Made by a program: the position numbers and the translations under genes. Below are positions 1 through 11,289 of a stretch of 64,000 bases of DNA, in pieces (the stretch's first letter is position 1; each line of letters opens with the position of its first letter). The DNA lies in the NCBI GenBank assembly GCA_949316235.1, contig OX438741.1, forward strand, positions 19,531,124 to 19,595,123. The letters are read 5' to 3'. Origin of the DNA: Oegoconia quadripuncta. Taxonomy: Eukaryota; Arthropoda; Insecta; Lepidoptera; Autostichidae. The notes beneath the pieces are model-generated. The model saw only the letters and a list, made by a program, of their open reading frames with translations, did no database searches and had not been told where the DNA came from.

Positions 1-425
1 TCGACGTATTATTCTAAATATCCACCACAACATGATCAAAAAATCGACAGGGAGCGAAATAATCAAAAGAGTGCGACTTTGTATTGAACAGGATGGGACT
101 CATTTTGAGCATTTGATAAATTTGATTAATTTTGTATTAAAAATGTTAAAATTCATAGTCTTCCTTTTATTTCTGACACTATGTTATTTAGCAAAAAATT
201 ATCCTTATGATGAAGCCTTTCGATCGGTATGATAAAGTTACATGGTAATTTTTTTTTTATAAATAAAGGGTTCGATTCCCGGTTCAACCATGTACTTATT
301 TAAAAATCTATGAATGCAGTTTAAATTGTTTTTTAAATTAAAATAATGTCTTCTTTCAGTAAAATGTTCCATCTACAAAATTCAAGGTACTTTCCCTCCA
401 TGTGGCATAGCCCTGGGACGCCCTG
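1..425 (+). mobile_element. Mariner-like element, right part (left end outside window)
   Basis: This segment is nearly identical to the right part of the complete element at 44761-45796. It ends in the terminus ...gggacgccctg followed by a TA dinucleotide (426-427), the target site typical of Tc1/mariner transposons. Positions 141-425 correspond to the ~285-bp terminal inverted repeat of the complete copy. The outer ~120 bp differ by about one base between copies, which suggests recent movement. A B-box-like motif (ggttcgattcc) lies inside the repeat. The left end is cut by the window boundary. Confidence 0.8.
2..232 (+). pseudogene. Mariner-type transposase, C-terminal fragment
   Basis: The frame reads ...IIKRVRLCIEQDGTHFEHL..., the C-terminal tail of a Tc1/mariner-family transposase. 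The same peptide is encoded on the minus strand in the complete copy near 45.1 kb. In that copy it follows the family-typical stretch LWGYVKNLVYKNQY, which is readable only across a one-base frameshift. The catalytic DDE/D region is not in the window. The frame runs into the inverted repeat before its stop, so the true C-terminus is uncertain. Confidence 0.65.
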
Positions 426-427
426 TA

Positions 428-1150
428 TATTCTATTATATTGGTGTTTGTTTGCAAGAACATTATCACATGGAACCGGCATTCAGTAACTTAAAATTAAA
501 GCTCATGCTCATTTTTCGAAAAATTTACCATTATGTTCATCAGTGATTTTAAGACAGTACCAAAACTCAAATTCATTAAACAGTAACAAATAAATGGAAT
601 TTTATAACAAACTAGAGCAAAATTAAAAAGATATCCTTTTAAGACACGATGCAAGATTTTAGAAAAGACTTGTTTTATTTTAATATGAGCCAGGTTTGTG
701 GTGAATCGCGTATCTAGTCAATTATAAAAACATCGTGATCTTCTTGACCGGATTTCAAAATCCAAAAGTGACTTTTCTCACCAACTTTGGTAACTACTAG
801 ATTTATTAAATTTTGAGTGTTATAATCCTTTTAAAGGGGAAGTTAGAGAAAAAGTGTTCTTCTCAGTGGCAAGTAACTATAGTAACAAATGTGGATGCAC
901 AGTTGATCCTTAAGATATTCAATTGCTTTCAAATTAAATTATGGCCAAGGTAGGGTAGATTGGACAAAGGACTGATTGATCAAAGAACGTTAAGGGGAAT
1001 CTTGCCGTGAACGACAATAGGTAACTACTATTGAGCATTTGTAGGTGTAAACGTTGGTCTAACTATACTGCACCTTCATTTTAAAAGACCCTTGATAATT
1101 CTTATTATAGAATATTTTGGATGATAAGATGAACGGGATGGAAGTTTTAA
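428..1150. other. Unassigned AT-rich sequence
   Basis: I see no coding frame, tRNA-like box or repeat shared with the rest of the window. Confidence 0.4.
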
Positions 1151-1424
1151 TAATAAATAAACAAATAAATAAATGACCTTGGACACAGCCCCATCTAGTT
1201 CCACAGTAAGCAACTATAGACTTGTGTTGTGGATTCCAGATGGTTGATATACTACATAAATACATTTTCTTTATAAATAAATACTTATTATAAATGAAAA
1301 CATCCATAACTCGGGTACACATATCCGTATTCATCACACAAACATATGCCCCTAGCGGGATTCGAACCTGCGACCTTTTGGTATAGCAGCAGAGTTTCTA
1401 ACTACTACACCAAACAGGTCGTCG
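1151..1424 (-). repeat. SINE-A copy, full length
   Basis: On the minus strand this has a tRNA-like head (ggtgtagtagttagaaactc as A box; gcaggttcgaatcccgc as B box). A unique body follows (gaatacggatatg..., ggatgttttcatttataata) and the 3' end is a taaataaat-rich tail. It aligns end to end with copies at 4015, 16903 and 60903. This is a non-coding RNA polymerase III-type retroposon that depends on a LINE. Confidence 0.85.
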
Positions 1425-2012
1425 AAAAAAAAATCTAGATAGGAATCTTTTTTCAAGATTTTATTTTACCACTTTATTGGCCTGATTATTAAGTATACCC
1501 ATGCCAAATTACGGCAAGCTAAGAGGCTAAGAGCCTTAGAGCTAAGCCTCGGACAGACAGACCGACGGAGTTGGCGAAACTAAAGGGCTCCTAGTACGGA
1601 AGCCCAAAGAGAAATACAGTCTAATTGAAAAGCTTTTTCTTAAAATTTCGAAGTATCCCATACAACTTTTTCAACAATATGTTTGGTGTTCACCGACCGA
1701 CTACCTATATGTATACTGGAATGTTGTTCGGTTACACTAATCCCTTGTAACTCTTTATTAATCTTTTTATATCAAAACTTTATCATTCAAATATTATTTT
1801 AGTCTTTTTGCAGTTTCCATATTAGGCACTACTAACGCCATCTATCAATATTCGCTCATACTGAATTCTTATCTGTGCTCTTTGCTACCTCTTTCTAGTT
1901 TAACGTTTCTGTGAGTATTGCACGATGTTCGATAGATGTCACTAGAATGTATGAAGATGACTAATGAAGACAGTTTTACCGATTTCGTGGCTATTTTATT
2001 TGCAAAAGTACT
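1425..2012. other. Unassigned sequence
   Basis: No gene or repeat recognised. Confidence 0.4.
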
Positions 2013-2015
2013 TTA

Positions 2016-2644
2016 TAGTAGATTGTTAACCAAGGGCTGTATGACATCAATTGCATACGAGGTTTTTGGCGCCCGAGCGCAGCGAGGGCGCTAATTAGCC
2101 CGAGTATGCAATTGATGCTTACACCCGAGGTAAACACTCTGCTTTACATATCGATTGTGAGGTAAGTAAAAACAAGAAAGCAGGTTTCTATGAACATTTA
2201 TTAAAGAGAAACATGTGTATTTAATTAAAATTATGGCACGCAAGCGCGTCAAATCGTGCTGGCCAGTTTAATTTTTAAATCGATTTCAACTAACATACGA
2301 TGTGACTGCGAAACAAATAGTTCGATATTTAAAATAAAATCTTCATAAATTCTAATATAAATTGTCTCGATTCCGATTCGAGTAAATAATCGATACCGAG
2401 AAAAAAAAATTAACTTTTTAAAAATATTTTTCTTGCAGTATGAGTATGACAGTTCTTTTTTCAAATTCCAAAACCTATGCTGTAATGCTAACATTACATG
2501 GTAGGTTTTGAAACCTATGCTGTAATGATATCCATACACCCCGGCATTCAGGGAAGTAAGTGACTACTTACAGAGCAAGAGATATGTAAAGTACTTTACA
2601 GAGCAAGATTGAATTGCATACAGCCCTTGGTTAACAATCTACTA
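2016..2644. mobile_element. PIF/Harbinger-like MITE
   Basis: A perfect 28-bp terminal inverted repeat (tagtagattgttaaccaagg...) sits at 2016-2043 and 2617-2644. It is flanked by TTA on both sides (2013-2015 and 2645-2647), the 3-bp target duplication typical of PIF/Harbinger elements. The 629-bp interior has no transposase frame. It holds a nested hairpin: a 14-bp stem (2045-2058 with 2104-2117) enclosing gcgccc/gggcgc (2069-2074 with 2086-2091). There is also a direct repeat of aaacctatgctgtaatg near 2470 and 2510. Family assignment rests on the TSD only. Confidence 0.75.
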
Positions 2645-2932
2645 TTAAAGTTGATTCTCGTGGTTATACAAATTTTTAATACACATAAACATTTGAACAA
2701 AAAAGTTTTAGTGTAATTATAAGGTGGGGATGGCTTTATGATAATAAGTAGTTATTTTTAAAATAAATAAACTGAACCTAAGGATTAGATAACGTAGCCC
2801 ATTTCCATACAAAATTATTAGCCACGTTTGTAAAATAGATTCAAATTATGTGGCTGACCATATTACGACTTTAAATTGTTTAATTAATACCTCGTAAAGT
2901 ATTTTGTTTGGAAACGAGCAATATTTATATCC

Positions 2933-2998
2933 ATCATATCAGCCACAGGACGTCCATTGCTGAACATAGGCCTCCCCCATAGAATTTCAGAGGGCCCG
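2933..2998 (-). repeat. LINE (RTE-like) 3' tail fragment
   Basis: The stretch cattgctgaacataggcctc resembles the 3' tail at 34018 and the tail next to the coding relic at 17311. Only about 65 bp is recognisable. Confidence 0.5.
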
Positions 2999-3129
2999 GA
3001 GAGTGTAAATATAATTGTATGTGTAACCAATCGTAGTGTAACGGGTCTTTGGTAATATTAGGCTATATTGTGTAATTATTGATAACGTCGCTCTAATTGC
3101 TCTCACATGCCGCTGACGTCCTGGAACTA

Positions 3130-3436
3130 TTTTTTTTTATGCACAACGGGTTTTGGTACTTGACCTCAATCACACTTGATGTTAAGTGAAGATGAGGTCC
3201 AAGGTGAAAGCGTACTGACCCGGACATACATTTATCTTATCTTTGACAACCGGAACACAAGAATGCAATTAACATTGTTGTTTGGCAGTAGACTTAGATA
3301 AGATGGTTGTAGCTAGCCAGGCAGACATTTAAAATACTCTACCACCAACTAAACCGAGTACTAAATATGTGCCCCCCTGGGGATGGAACCCGCGACCTCC
3401 GTTTCGTAAATTCTATGGTTATTACATTGAGCCACA
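3130..3436 (-). repeat. SINE-B copy
   Basis: This is a minus-strand copy of the SINE whose head reads cgcctccgtggctcaatgta (A box tggctcaat) with B box gggttcgatcccc. The body includes accaccatcttatctaaatc and the end is aacccgttgtgcataaaaa. It is more diverged than the copies at 16287 and 22399: the B box is mutated and it has internal deletions. Confidence 0.8.
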
Positions 3437-3857
3437 ATTGGCTAATTTTGTAATAAGTTTGGTGTGATTTTGAGTTATTCTGCAGTATACAACTATAACG
3501 ATTTTTATACATGACCTTTACAGCTTAACTCTTACAACTTAGGCCTATCTACACCCAGAACTAGGAATTTAAAGCCTATAATGATATATTCCTTAAAAAA
3601 ATATAAATATCATATAATGTAAATACCAAGCTCTAAAGGCCTAGTATAAAATTAGAAATGCTCATTCAACTGAATTGAATTTAAACACGGTTCGTTTAAC
3701 TGGTTCACATCATAAAACTACAAAAGCTTGTGTAATGACCAGATGTGCGCACAGTTTGAAGGGTTTCAGGTATTCATACTTGTGAGGAACTAATTATTCG
3801 ACGTTTCTGGGATCAGTTGAGTCTATGTATGAATATTTAAGTAAAATCAGAATGATC

Positions 3858-3972
3858 ATTATATATATATAATATATATAATGGTGGTAATATATATAAT
3901 AATATATATATAATATATATAACATCCATATATCTATATCTGATCCATATATATATGTATATATATATTTTT
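3858..3972. repeat. AT microsatellite
   Basis: Interrupted (AT)n and (AATAT)n runs lie immediately upstream of a SINE-A copy. Confidence 0.85.
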
Positions 3973-4014
3973 CTCATTTCTTAACACATGCCAACAAACG
4001 CGCGGATGGGGCTT

Positions 4015-4285
4015 TCTTTTTGGTGTAGTGGTTAGAAACTCTGCTGCTATACCAAAAGGTCGCGGGTTCGAATCCCGCTGGGGGTATATGTTTTTATGGT
4101 GAATACAGACATGTGTTCCCGAGTTGTGGATGTTTTTCATTCATATATGTATTTATTTACAAAAAAAATGTATTTGCATAGTTTATCAACCATCTGGTAT
4201 CCATAATACAAGCCTAGTTACTTAGTGTGAAACTGGATGGCGCTGTGTGTATGTGGAAATTTAATTTATTATTATTATTTATTAT
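4015..4285 (+). repeat. SINE-A copy, full length
   Basis: The tRNA-like head ttggtgtagtggttagaaac and the B box cgggttcgaatcccgct are intact. The body continues to ggatggcgctgtgtgtatg and a ttattatttattat tail. Confidence 0.85.
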
Positions 4286-4354
4286 AACAGTAAGTCCCGT
4301 TCTTCTATAAGATATGGTTTTAGCTTAATATGAAATACTAAACAATTTTAACAA

Positions 4355-4390
4355 TGTGTGTGCGTGTGCGTGTGTGTGTGTGTGTGTGTA
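4355..4390. repeat. TG microsatellite
   Basis: A (TG)n run with a few TGCG interruptions. Confidence 0.85.
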
Positions 4391-5217
4391 TCTGCTAGTC
4401 CTACGGTATTATAACATTTTCAATGACATAATCACTCAGCCTACATCCATCGAGTGCAGGTTGCTTTAGCGGTTGTTACCTTCATTGGCGTCGTCTTTGG
4501 TGGTAATTGGCAAAGTTTAGTTGCAAATGGGAAGGTAATTTAGTAACAAGTATGATAGTTTAAAAGGTTTACCTGGAAGTGATCTCTGTTATAATTAAGG
4601 CTACCTTTTTGTGCTGTATCTCTCATTATTAGTTGTGCAATAAATAGCAGATATTTGATTGCAATGATTGATACCCTGCACAGTGGTCGCGTCGATTACA
4701 TATGTATTCCACTCGTGTAAAATCAAACATTCCCTAAAAACGAGTAACGCTAACGTTTTGACATTTCGGGTACCTTAAGTCGAATACTTATTTGAAGTAC
4801 GCGTTCAGCACAAGCTCAAATCACAGTGTAGTTGGAGGAATTCGAAAACGAGAGTATTCTCCCAGACAACTCTTAGCAATTACATGATGGAAAAGATGCT
4901 TGATGAGTAGGACCATCAGTCTTAAGTATGATCAAGAAGCAGAAACACACAGATGAGGTCCTTGAAAATAGTTCTGAATCTGATGATGATGAATCAACCA
5001 AGACGGCACATTGATTTCTACACGGTGATAGATAACACTATCCGGTCAAGGACGTCTCCAAGTCTAGAGATAGAACTCGAAGCCATGAAAAATTGTATTT
5101 ATTAAAATATTTTTTGTCATCTCTTTCAAAATTGGCCGCGATTTATGTTAAAAAAAGACATAATTTTTATGTTTTGTTGAGTTTTCGAAATAAAGTTTAC
5201 AAAAAAAAAGTATAAAC
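4391..5217. other. Unassigned sequence
   Basis: No recognisable gene. A stretch near 4975-5000 (gatgatgatgaatcaacc) could encode an acidic run but is too broken to call. Confidence 0.3.
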
Positions 5218-5224
5218 AACATAA

Positions 5225-5332
5225 TAACAATAATAAATAATAAATGTCTTTGCACAAACACACATCGCCATCTCGGTCCACAGTAAGCATCTAGGCTTGT
5301 GTTATGATACCAGATGGTTGATAAACTACATA
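5225..5332 (-). repeat. SINE-A 3' fragment
   Basis: Minus-strand 3' half only: aataaataataaatgtcttt, then gcgccatct-like and ccacagtaagcatctaggct, ending at ccagatggttgataaactac. The tRNA-like head is missing. A near twin lies at 42519-42638, so this is a subfamily with caaacacaca instead of catacacaca. Confidence 0.75.
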
Positions 5333-5899
5333 TAATAATTACAATACTTTGTTATTGTTATAAAATGAGAAATTTATTAGTTTTGAACACACATACTTTT
5401 CTTATTTTACTATACATATGGCATACCTATGTAATCCAGGCGACCACTAACGCTACTTTTTGGTACGCGCCCACTGTAGGGTTAAAATGTACTATCAATT
5501 CCTTTGTCGTCGGTCAGACTACATGTAGCCTTCTAATATATAAAGAATATTGCCATTGGTGACAGTATGTCTCAAAGATAATTACTGCAAATGACTAGGC
5601 ATTTGTCCACACCTGTCTGGTTCCCACAGGAACACAATCGTTAGACGCAAAATATCTGCAATTACGATGCAATCAGATTAAGGATTTATGGAAATGCAAA
5701 TCGCCCGCAAATTGGCCGCGATTCGACATAATATGCTTTGTCTCGATACACCTTTATAGAAATGTGGAAAGGTATTAAAAAATTATGATCACAAAGGTGT
5801 TAGATTCTTTTATTCTTATATTCGCCATGGGGTTGGGCATGTGCCCAAAATCACTTCGACCCAATCGGGATTTTTCTGCTTTGGCCCTCTCATACTGCC

Positions 5900-6120
5900 A
5901 ACTTACAGACTTCAATCAATCAATCAATCAAATACACTTTATTGTACAAAAAAAAAATCTACAATGCACTTCATGAATAAAGCTTCAAAAAAATAATAAT
6001 TGTACAAACATACTTCATAAGTCTTATAATATAGATTGTACCTATCATATTTTTAAGCTCCATGTTTATAGTGTAAATACTGTTGGTGTTCAATAAAGGA
6101 TATTTGTATTGTATTAAATC
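5900..6120. repeat. Possible LINE 3' tails
   Basis: tcaatcaatcaaatacacttt at 5918 and the cttataatatagattgtacc / caataaaggatatttgtatt motifs look like retroposon 3' ends, but no body is recognisable. Confidence 0.3.
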
Positions 6121-6121
6121 A

Positions 6122-6760
6122 AATCAAATCAAAATATTTTATTTGATAGGATAAAATTATCACTTGAAAACGTCACTATTAATATTAATATTACATTTAA
6201 ATTTACGGCTCAATCATAAAGCTGACTCCTCAAAGAAGAACGAGCAAGAAACTCTAGGGTTGCTCTTTTAAACAGATTATGGGTTACAATTTGTGATTTG
6301 ATAATTATATGAATAATAAGACAGCTATGTCCATGCTTGCTTATCATTCAAATAGTCAGTGATTTTATAATAGACTTTTGCTAATAATTTCTGTTTTATG
6401 ATTGCTTTAAATTTATTTAAAGGCAAATTTTGAATGTCTACTGGAACCTTTTTATAAAAGCGTATACATTGCCATTTGAAGGATTTACTAACTTTGTGAA
6501 GTCGGCTAACATAAATACATAACTGGTTCTTATTCCTTGTATTAACATTGTGCCTATGACTATTTTTAGCGAATAAGGTTATATTTTTTGCATATAACAA
6601 ATTCTCATAAATGTATTAAGATGCCATTGTTAAGATAATAATTTCCTTAAACTTATCTCTAAGAGACACTCTAGGTCCTAATTTATAAATGGCACGAATA
6701 TAACGCTTCCCAATCTACAATATTGTTAATGAAAAGATCATGTAGTCATCAGGTTTGGAA
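6122..6760 (-). pseudogene. Jockey/CR1-type LINE, 3' end
   Basis: The minus strand encodes ...KVPVDIQNLPLNKFKAIIKQ and ends in YLNDKQAWT stop (frame at 6325-6600). This is the same C-terminus as the longer LINE at 46588-48515. A 3' UTR follows (gagcaaccctagagtttctt..., tatcaaataaaatattttga), so this is a 5'-truncated copy of that family with its reverse transcriptase domain missing. The body beyond about 6600 is weakly recognisable. Confidence 0.75.
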
Positions 6761-6764
6761 TATC

Positions 6765-7160
6765 CCTTATCCAGATGACGCATACGCCTTGCGGCCATGG
6801 CATCGCTATCACACAGAAGGTGCTTCATTTAATCCGTTAAAGTCCTTACTTAACCGACTCTCCCAAGATAGAGGGTAATGTTTTTGGAGTGTATATACGA
6901 GTATGTATGTATATATTTCTATGTTACCTCCGGTAGCGTAAAGGGTTTGACTAAATTTAAAGTGCAAGATGTCGTTTGATTCATCTTAAGCAATTTAGTG
7001 TCATAAATTTTACCGTACCGCGGTACCCAACCTGGGGCTCGCAAAATACAAAATAATTTGCTGTGGAGTTTTCCGGTTAAAATAGTTAGCCAGAACGTTT
7101 TTCTGTTTATCATTCTTGTACGATAAATAATTCTTCGTTATATTGTACGCAATATATTAC
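6765..7160. other. Unassigned sequence
   Basis: No gene or shared repeat seen. An atgtatgtatatatt run near 6903 is low complexity. Confidence 0.35.
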
Positions 7161-7395
7161 GTCGATGATCAGTTGGTGTAGTGAATAGTGACCCTGTCAG
7201 CAATGCGGTTCGGTTGCGGGTTTGAATCCAGAGGTAAATGTTTGTGTGATGAATATGAACATTTATTTCGGAGTCATGGATGTTTATATAAATATTTATG
7301 TATGTTTATCCGATATCTGGTATCCATAGTGCAAGCTTTGCTTAATTTGGAACTGAATTATTGGTGTAACACGATGATTGGTTTATTTATTTATC
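7161..7395 (+). repeat. SINE-A variant subfamily
   Basis: A tRNA-like head (agttggtgtagtgaatagtg) and a degenerate B box (gcgggtttgaatcc) are followed by the SINE-A body tgtttgtgtgatgaatatga. The 3' part is different (gcaagctttgcttaatttgg). The same variant occurs at 24202 and, decayed, at 37718. Confidence 0.75.
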
Positions 7396-7511
7396 TGTAT
7401 ACTTCATCCTATAGCTTTGACGATAATGTTCGCATGTTGCTGTTGTGAATAAATCTAATAACGATTAAGTAGATGTTGCAGATAGCGATAAATTAGCGAT
7501 AGAATTCATTA

Positions 7512-7700
7512 TTGAAACGGTCAACTGACTATCATAATACGCGGTTGATGGAAAATAAACCTGGTGGCGCTGGTATCGCCGGAAACGGTGCGGTGACGAC
7601 GTTAACAGTCATATTAGGTCTTCACATCGAAAATGGGACACACTTTGCTACCAGCCTTCAAAGGAGTCGGAGCTCCACTGAACACATCTACGATTGTGAG
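7512..7700 (+). CDS. Possible unrecognised exon (hypothetical)
   Basis: An in-frame ATG at 7548 opens a frame beginning MENKPGGAGIAGNGAV and running to TAC GAT T, where a good splice donor GTGAGT (7697-7702) follows. The stretch is GC-richer than its surroundings and looks coding in composition. No acceptor or partner exon is evident and I do not recognise the product. It could equally be an unknown transposon fragment or chance. Confidence 0.2.
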
Positions 7701-7724
7701 TGATTTGATTATTATCACCGACGC

Positions 7725-8320
7725 TTGGAAGAATCCGGTGAGTCGTTAGCTAATAAGAAGTTGATCATGGGATTTGAGCAAGGAGGAACTATAGACAAAA
7801 TACGGCTGAGTTCCACAGAGTGCACGCGGGGGCTAAGTTGTATGGCACGAGGGGCGTGTACATGTTTTCTCTTCAACAGAAATCATCTCAGGTTTCATGA
7901 TTATAATCGAATGTGAATACCTTGTCAATTCCCCTATAGTAGTTTGCAATAATATCGCCTTTGCCCGAGCCACCCTTTACCACGCGACTGGCACCGTCCC
8001 AGTCGCTAGCAACGCCCAACACCCCCCACACGCCCGTCTCCGACATATTTATAAAATGTATCCTAGGACACTCTGGGGATCAAGGCGAATCTCATACCTT
8101 GCTCTACAACATCTGACAAGTCATTTAGGCTACAGGGGCAAACATAGAAATCTACATATATACACTCGAAAAACATTACTCTCCTTCCTAACGAAGTTGG
8201 GTAAATATAGCTAATTGAGACTATAGTACTTAAATCCATTGCCCCTGAAATCGGAAACTTACAGCATGTGGACATTGTGGCGCCGCCGGGTTTTGGCTCC
8301 CAACTCAAACATGGGGAGCC
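7725..8320. other. GC-richer unassigned segment
   Basis: This segment has moderately higher GC and several short open frames on both strands (for example 7897-8214 plus and 8063-8308 minus). None has a recognisable motif. It could be a decayed transposon or a host exon remnant. Confidence 0.25.
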
Positions 8321-8459
8321 TTGACGTAATAAAACTAGCCCGTAAATACTTCTGCCTATAACTGTAAATTAAAAATTTCAAAAAACCCGGAGTAAATAAG
8401 CCATTATATCATCCAGTTAAACGAAACCAACTGTATTAAAAGCTAAATATATTCGAAAC

Positions 8460-8761
8460 TGCCTCCGTGGCTCAATTTAAACAACGTTGGGTTTACGAAT
8501 CGTAGGTCGCGGGTTCGATCCTCAGCGGGGTACATATTTAAGTACTTGGTTTGGTTGGTGGTAGGGCATTTTAAATGTCCGCCTGGCTAGCTACCACCAT
8601 CTTATCTAAATCAGCTGCCAAACAGCAATGTTAATAGCATTTTTGTGTTCCGGTTGTCAGAACGGGTTTCCGGGTCAGTACGCTTCCACCTTCGACCTCA
8701 TCTTCACTTAACATCAGGTGTGATTGAGGTCAAGTACCAACCCGTTGTGCATAAAAAAAAA
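8460..8761 (+). repeat. SINE-B copy
   Basis: The head gcctccgtggctcaatttaa and B box gcgggttcgatcctc are present. The body lacks the segment ending cccccaaatgtgttgggg that is found in other copies. The end is cccgttgtgcat plus an A-run. Confidence 0.85.
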
Positions 8762-8889
8762 GAATTAATTTCTGAAATAAATTATTTGAATTGAATTAAA
8801 TGGTTGTTAAACTACACAAATTCATTTTTTATAAATAAATATGATATAAACATAATGTGTGTGTTCAATAAACAAACGTTCAATCAAAT

Positions 8890-8920
8890 CAAGTAACCCG
8901 TTGTGCATTAAAAAAAAATA
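8890..8920 (+). repeat. SINE-B 3' stub
   Basis: Only aagtaacccgttgtgcatt plus an A-run remains, about 130 bp downstream of the larger copy. Confidence 0.6.
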
Positions 8921-9348
8921 CTATCAATAACCCAGTAAGGATATACATATTTTAGGGTGTAACTACGTATAATGATTCTACCCATGTGCAAAAAATTTAA
9001 ATTCTGGCATTAACTATCATAAATGTACAAGATGTCCCAGTATGATACTACGCAATTAGTTTATTTATCCTTTTTAATTTTGAATATCAACTTTGTAAAT
9101 TCTTCATAGCGACAGCTCAAATGACCATGCTGTATTTAGTACAGTTAGGTGCAATGCATTATTTACTACACAGATAGACTCCTCTATTTGAGGTTCGCCT
9201 TGTGTGGTGTACTGCGCATGTGCTATACATTAATAGGGATGTGACTCGTATAGCCGGCGAAATTTTTTTGTATATATTTTTGGTTAGACATGTTGCTTGT
9301 TATATTTGATGGTGCGTAGTTCTGACGTTTTGCAGTACCTATACTTAT

Positions 9349-9508
9349 ATTGAGATTTTTTTTATGATTAACTGGGTACGCGTTTGACCACAATTCACCT
9401 GATGGCAAATGACGACGTGGTCGAAGATGAAGCACGCGATCACAGTAGATGCCTATTTACCCTGCTCTTGAAGATCCCAAGGTTGTAGGATTCAGCAAAG
9501 ACTGACGG
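9349..9508 (-). repeat. LINE 3' end (C-terminal coding plus tail)
   Basis: The minus strand ends with the tail found at 56350-56430: cttgaagatcc, cgcgatc, gaagatgaagcacgcgatc and cctgatgg. A T-run near 9357 marks its poly-A end. Copies of the same family are at 42025 and 56055. Confidence 0.65.
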
Positions 9509-9696
9509 TGATATCCAGCTCAAACTAATGGCAATTAATGCAAAAGTAATGAAGTAATGCAAAAGAACTATATTAAATTGAATAGTTAGGAAACTAACCA
9601 TTATAATATCGTACATGTATCCAAAGGAACTTCATTAAAATCTTCGATACGGATGAACAGATTTCCATTAAGCATGGATAGTAATGATTTCGCAAA

Positions 9697-9843
9697 CACC
9701 AGCCTTGAAAGGTGGATGGATTGTGTGAGGGATGATATGAACGAAGGGCGTGGATGATGCTGTAACGGCTGACAAAGGAGAATGGAAGAAAAGAACGTAC
9801 TTCGCCGACCCCAAATAAATTGGGACCAGGGCAAGAAGATAAT
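9697..9843 (+). pseudogene. LINE C-terminal fragment (WMDCV... family)
   Basis: The plus strand spells a broken reading of a C-terminus common in lepidopteran endonuclease-reverse transcriptases: roughly VDGLCEG stop YERRAWMM, then LTKENGRK and ERTYFADPK. It ends at a gaagataatgatg tail. Relatives in this window are at 9995, 23140 and 23885. Confidence 0.6.
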
Positions 9844-9845
9844 GA

Positions 9846-9916
9846 TGTATGTGACGTTTTCAAGTGATAATTTTTATCCTACGAAATAAATATTTTTTGA
9901 TTTTGATTTGATTTTA
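9846..9916 (+). repeat. Jockey/CR1 LINE 3' UTR stub
   Basis: gtgacgttttcaagtgataa and the ttttgattttgatttg tail match the 3' end seen inverted at 6122 and 20806. Confidence 0.6.
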
Positions 9917-9918
9917 AG

Positions 9919-9994
9919 ATGAGGGTACAGTTAAGTTGGTCATAATATCATTCAAACCCTAAACTTACAATACTTTTAATTTTACTGGAGCTTT
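9919..9994. repeat. Long direct repeat, left copy
   Basis: This 76-bp sequence (atgagggtacagttaagttg ... ctggagcttt) recurs at 10115-10192 with two 1-bp insertions and two substitutions. It flanks a short LINE end, consistent with an unusually long target-site duplication. Confidence 0.85.
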
Positions 9995-10114
9995 ATGAAC
10001 GAATGGCGTGCATGATGCGGCAACGGCTGACAGAGGAGAATGGAAGAAAAAGACGTACTGTACTGACCCCAAATAAATTGGGATCAGCGAAAGAAGATGA
10101 TGATGTAATTTAAC
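9995..10114 (+). pseudogene. LINE 3' end between long direct repeats
   Basis: A 120-bp fragment of the same LINE family as 9697-9843 (ggctgacagaggagaatgga, then ccccaaataaattgggatca, then a gatgatgatg tail), heavily 5' truncated. Confidence 0.65.
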
Positions 10115-10192
10115 ATGAGGGTTACAGTTAAGTTGGTCATAATATCATTTAAACCCTAAACTTTACAATACTTTTCATTTTACTGGAGCTTT
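10115..10192. repeat. Long direct repeat, right copy
   Basis: Right-hand partner of 9919-9994. Confidence 0.85.
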
Positions 10193-10199
10193 TCTTGAA

Positions 10200-11150
10200 T
10201 ATTTCCTTGCTAAATAAATAAATAAAAGGTATTTTCCATATTATATTATGACTTAAACTACTAGCAGCTGGTTTTGCTTTCGTATTGTAACAGGTACACG
10301 TCACTCGCTATGAAATGCAGGTAGTGAAGTAGTTAACCCCAGCATAGACCATCTCCTTCAGACATCTTTTTAGATAAATACTTTAACACTCTTTACCGAG
10401 TAAACGAATACCGAGTCTAATTTGTAAACAAAAATAGTGTAAATTAATACTAATACATTACGGTATAAAATGATAAATAAAACATATATACAAAAAACAT
10501 AAGCATATCGGAAAATCGGAAATTGTTTAAACTTCAGTAAATATGGAGATGTATGCGTAGAGACTTAGCAGTTTTCAATCAGTGTAAGATTTTTTTTTTG
10601 TAAATAATCATTACACTATAATTTAAAATTTTTTGCTAATACGTTTTTTGTATCTTGTTACTAACTAAAATATGGATCTAATCCTGAAATAATAAAATTA
10701 TAATTTTTTTATTAATTTTTTTTAAATTTTATAATCTGATTTTTTATAACATATAAGTAACCTTTTATTTCACATCCTACACAATACGTAAATTTTTATA
10801 AGATTACTCTTTTGATGTATAGAGACATCAAAAGAGTAAAGAGTAACTATAGGTGTAGATTTAGGAGCTTGTATCAGATGGGCAGACTAAGGAACACTTA
10901 AATATACCCGTCGTTATGTCGAAGCAATCACTTTCATTTTTACAGGGTCCAAGTCATTCTTGCCTCGATTTAGAGTCTACTGTTCACGATTATGTTAAAA
11001 CAAAAATTATTAACTATCCGCTAGGAGCACTATATATTTCCTTAAAGAAAACCCACGCATTCGTGAATGCGTTAAATCGAAACTAAAGACAAACTACGCT
11101 TCCATCCACAGTTCTTATAATCCGTAATCTTTGCAACGTTCAAAGAAAAA
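10200..11150. other. Unassigned AT-rich sequence with one hairpin
   Basis: No gene seen. A perfect 15-bp inverted repeat (10804-10818 with 10825-10839, ttactcttttgatgt, 6-bp loop) lies in it. Confidence 0.4.
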
Positions 11151-11289
11151 TTTACTAATCCGGTTCACAAAGCATTGCGGGTCGCTCTCCCATCGATTCC
11201 TCACAATTCTGTAAACACACAGTTGTCTAGTACAAAAATCGACATATTCAAGCTGTATCGATACTTTGTGGTTAACTTTACTGTTTGTT

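Noticed and set aside
346..546. 66-codon ORF repeated at 45717-46091
   Set aside because: It lies in the terminal inverted repeat of the mariner-like element and has no protein character.
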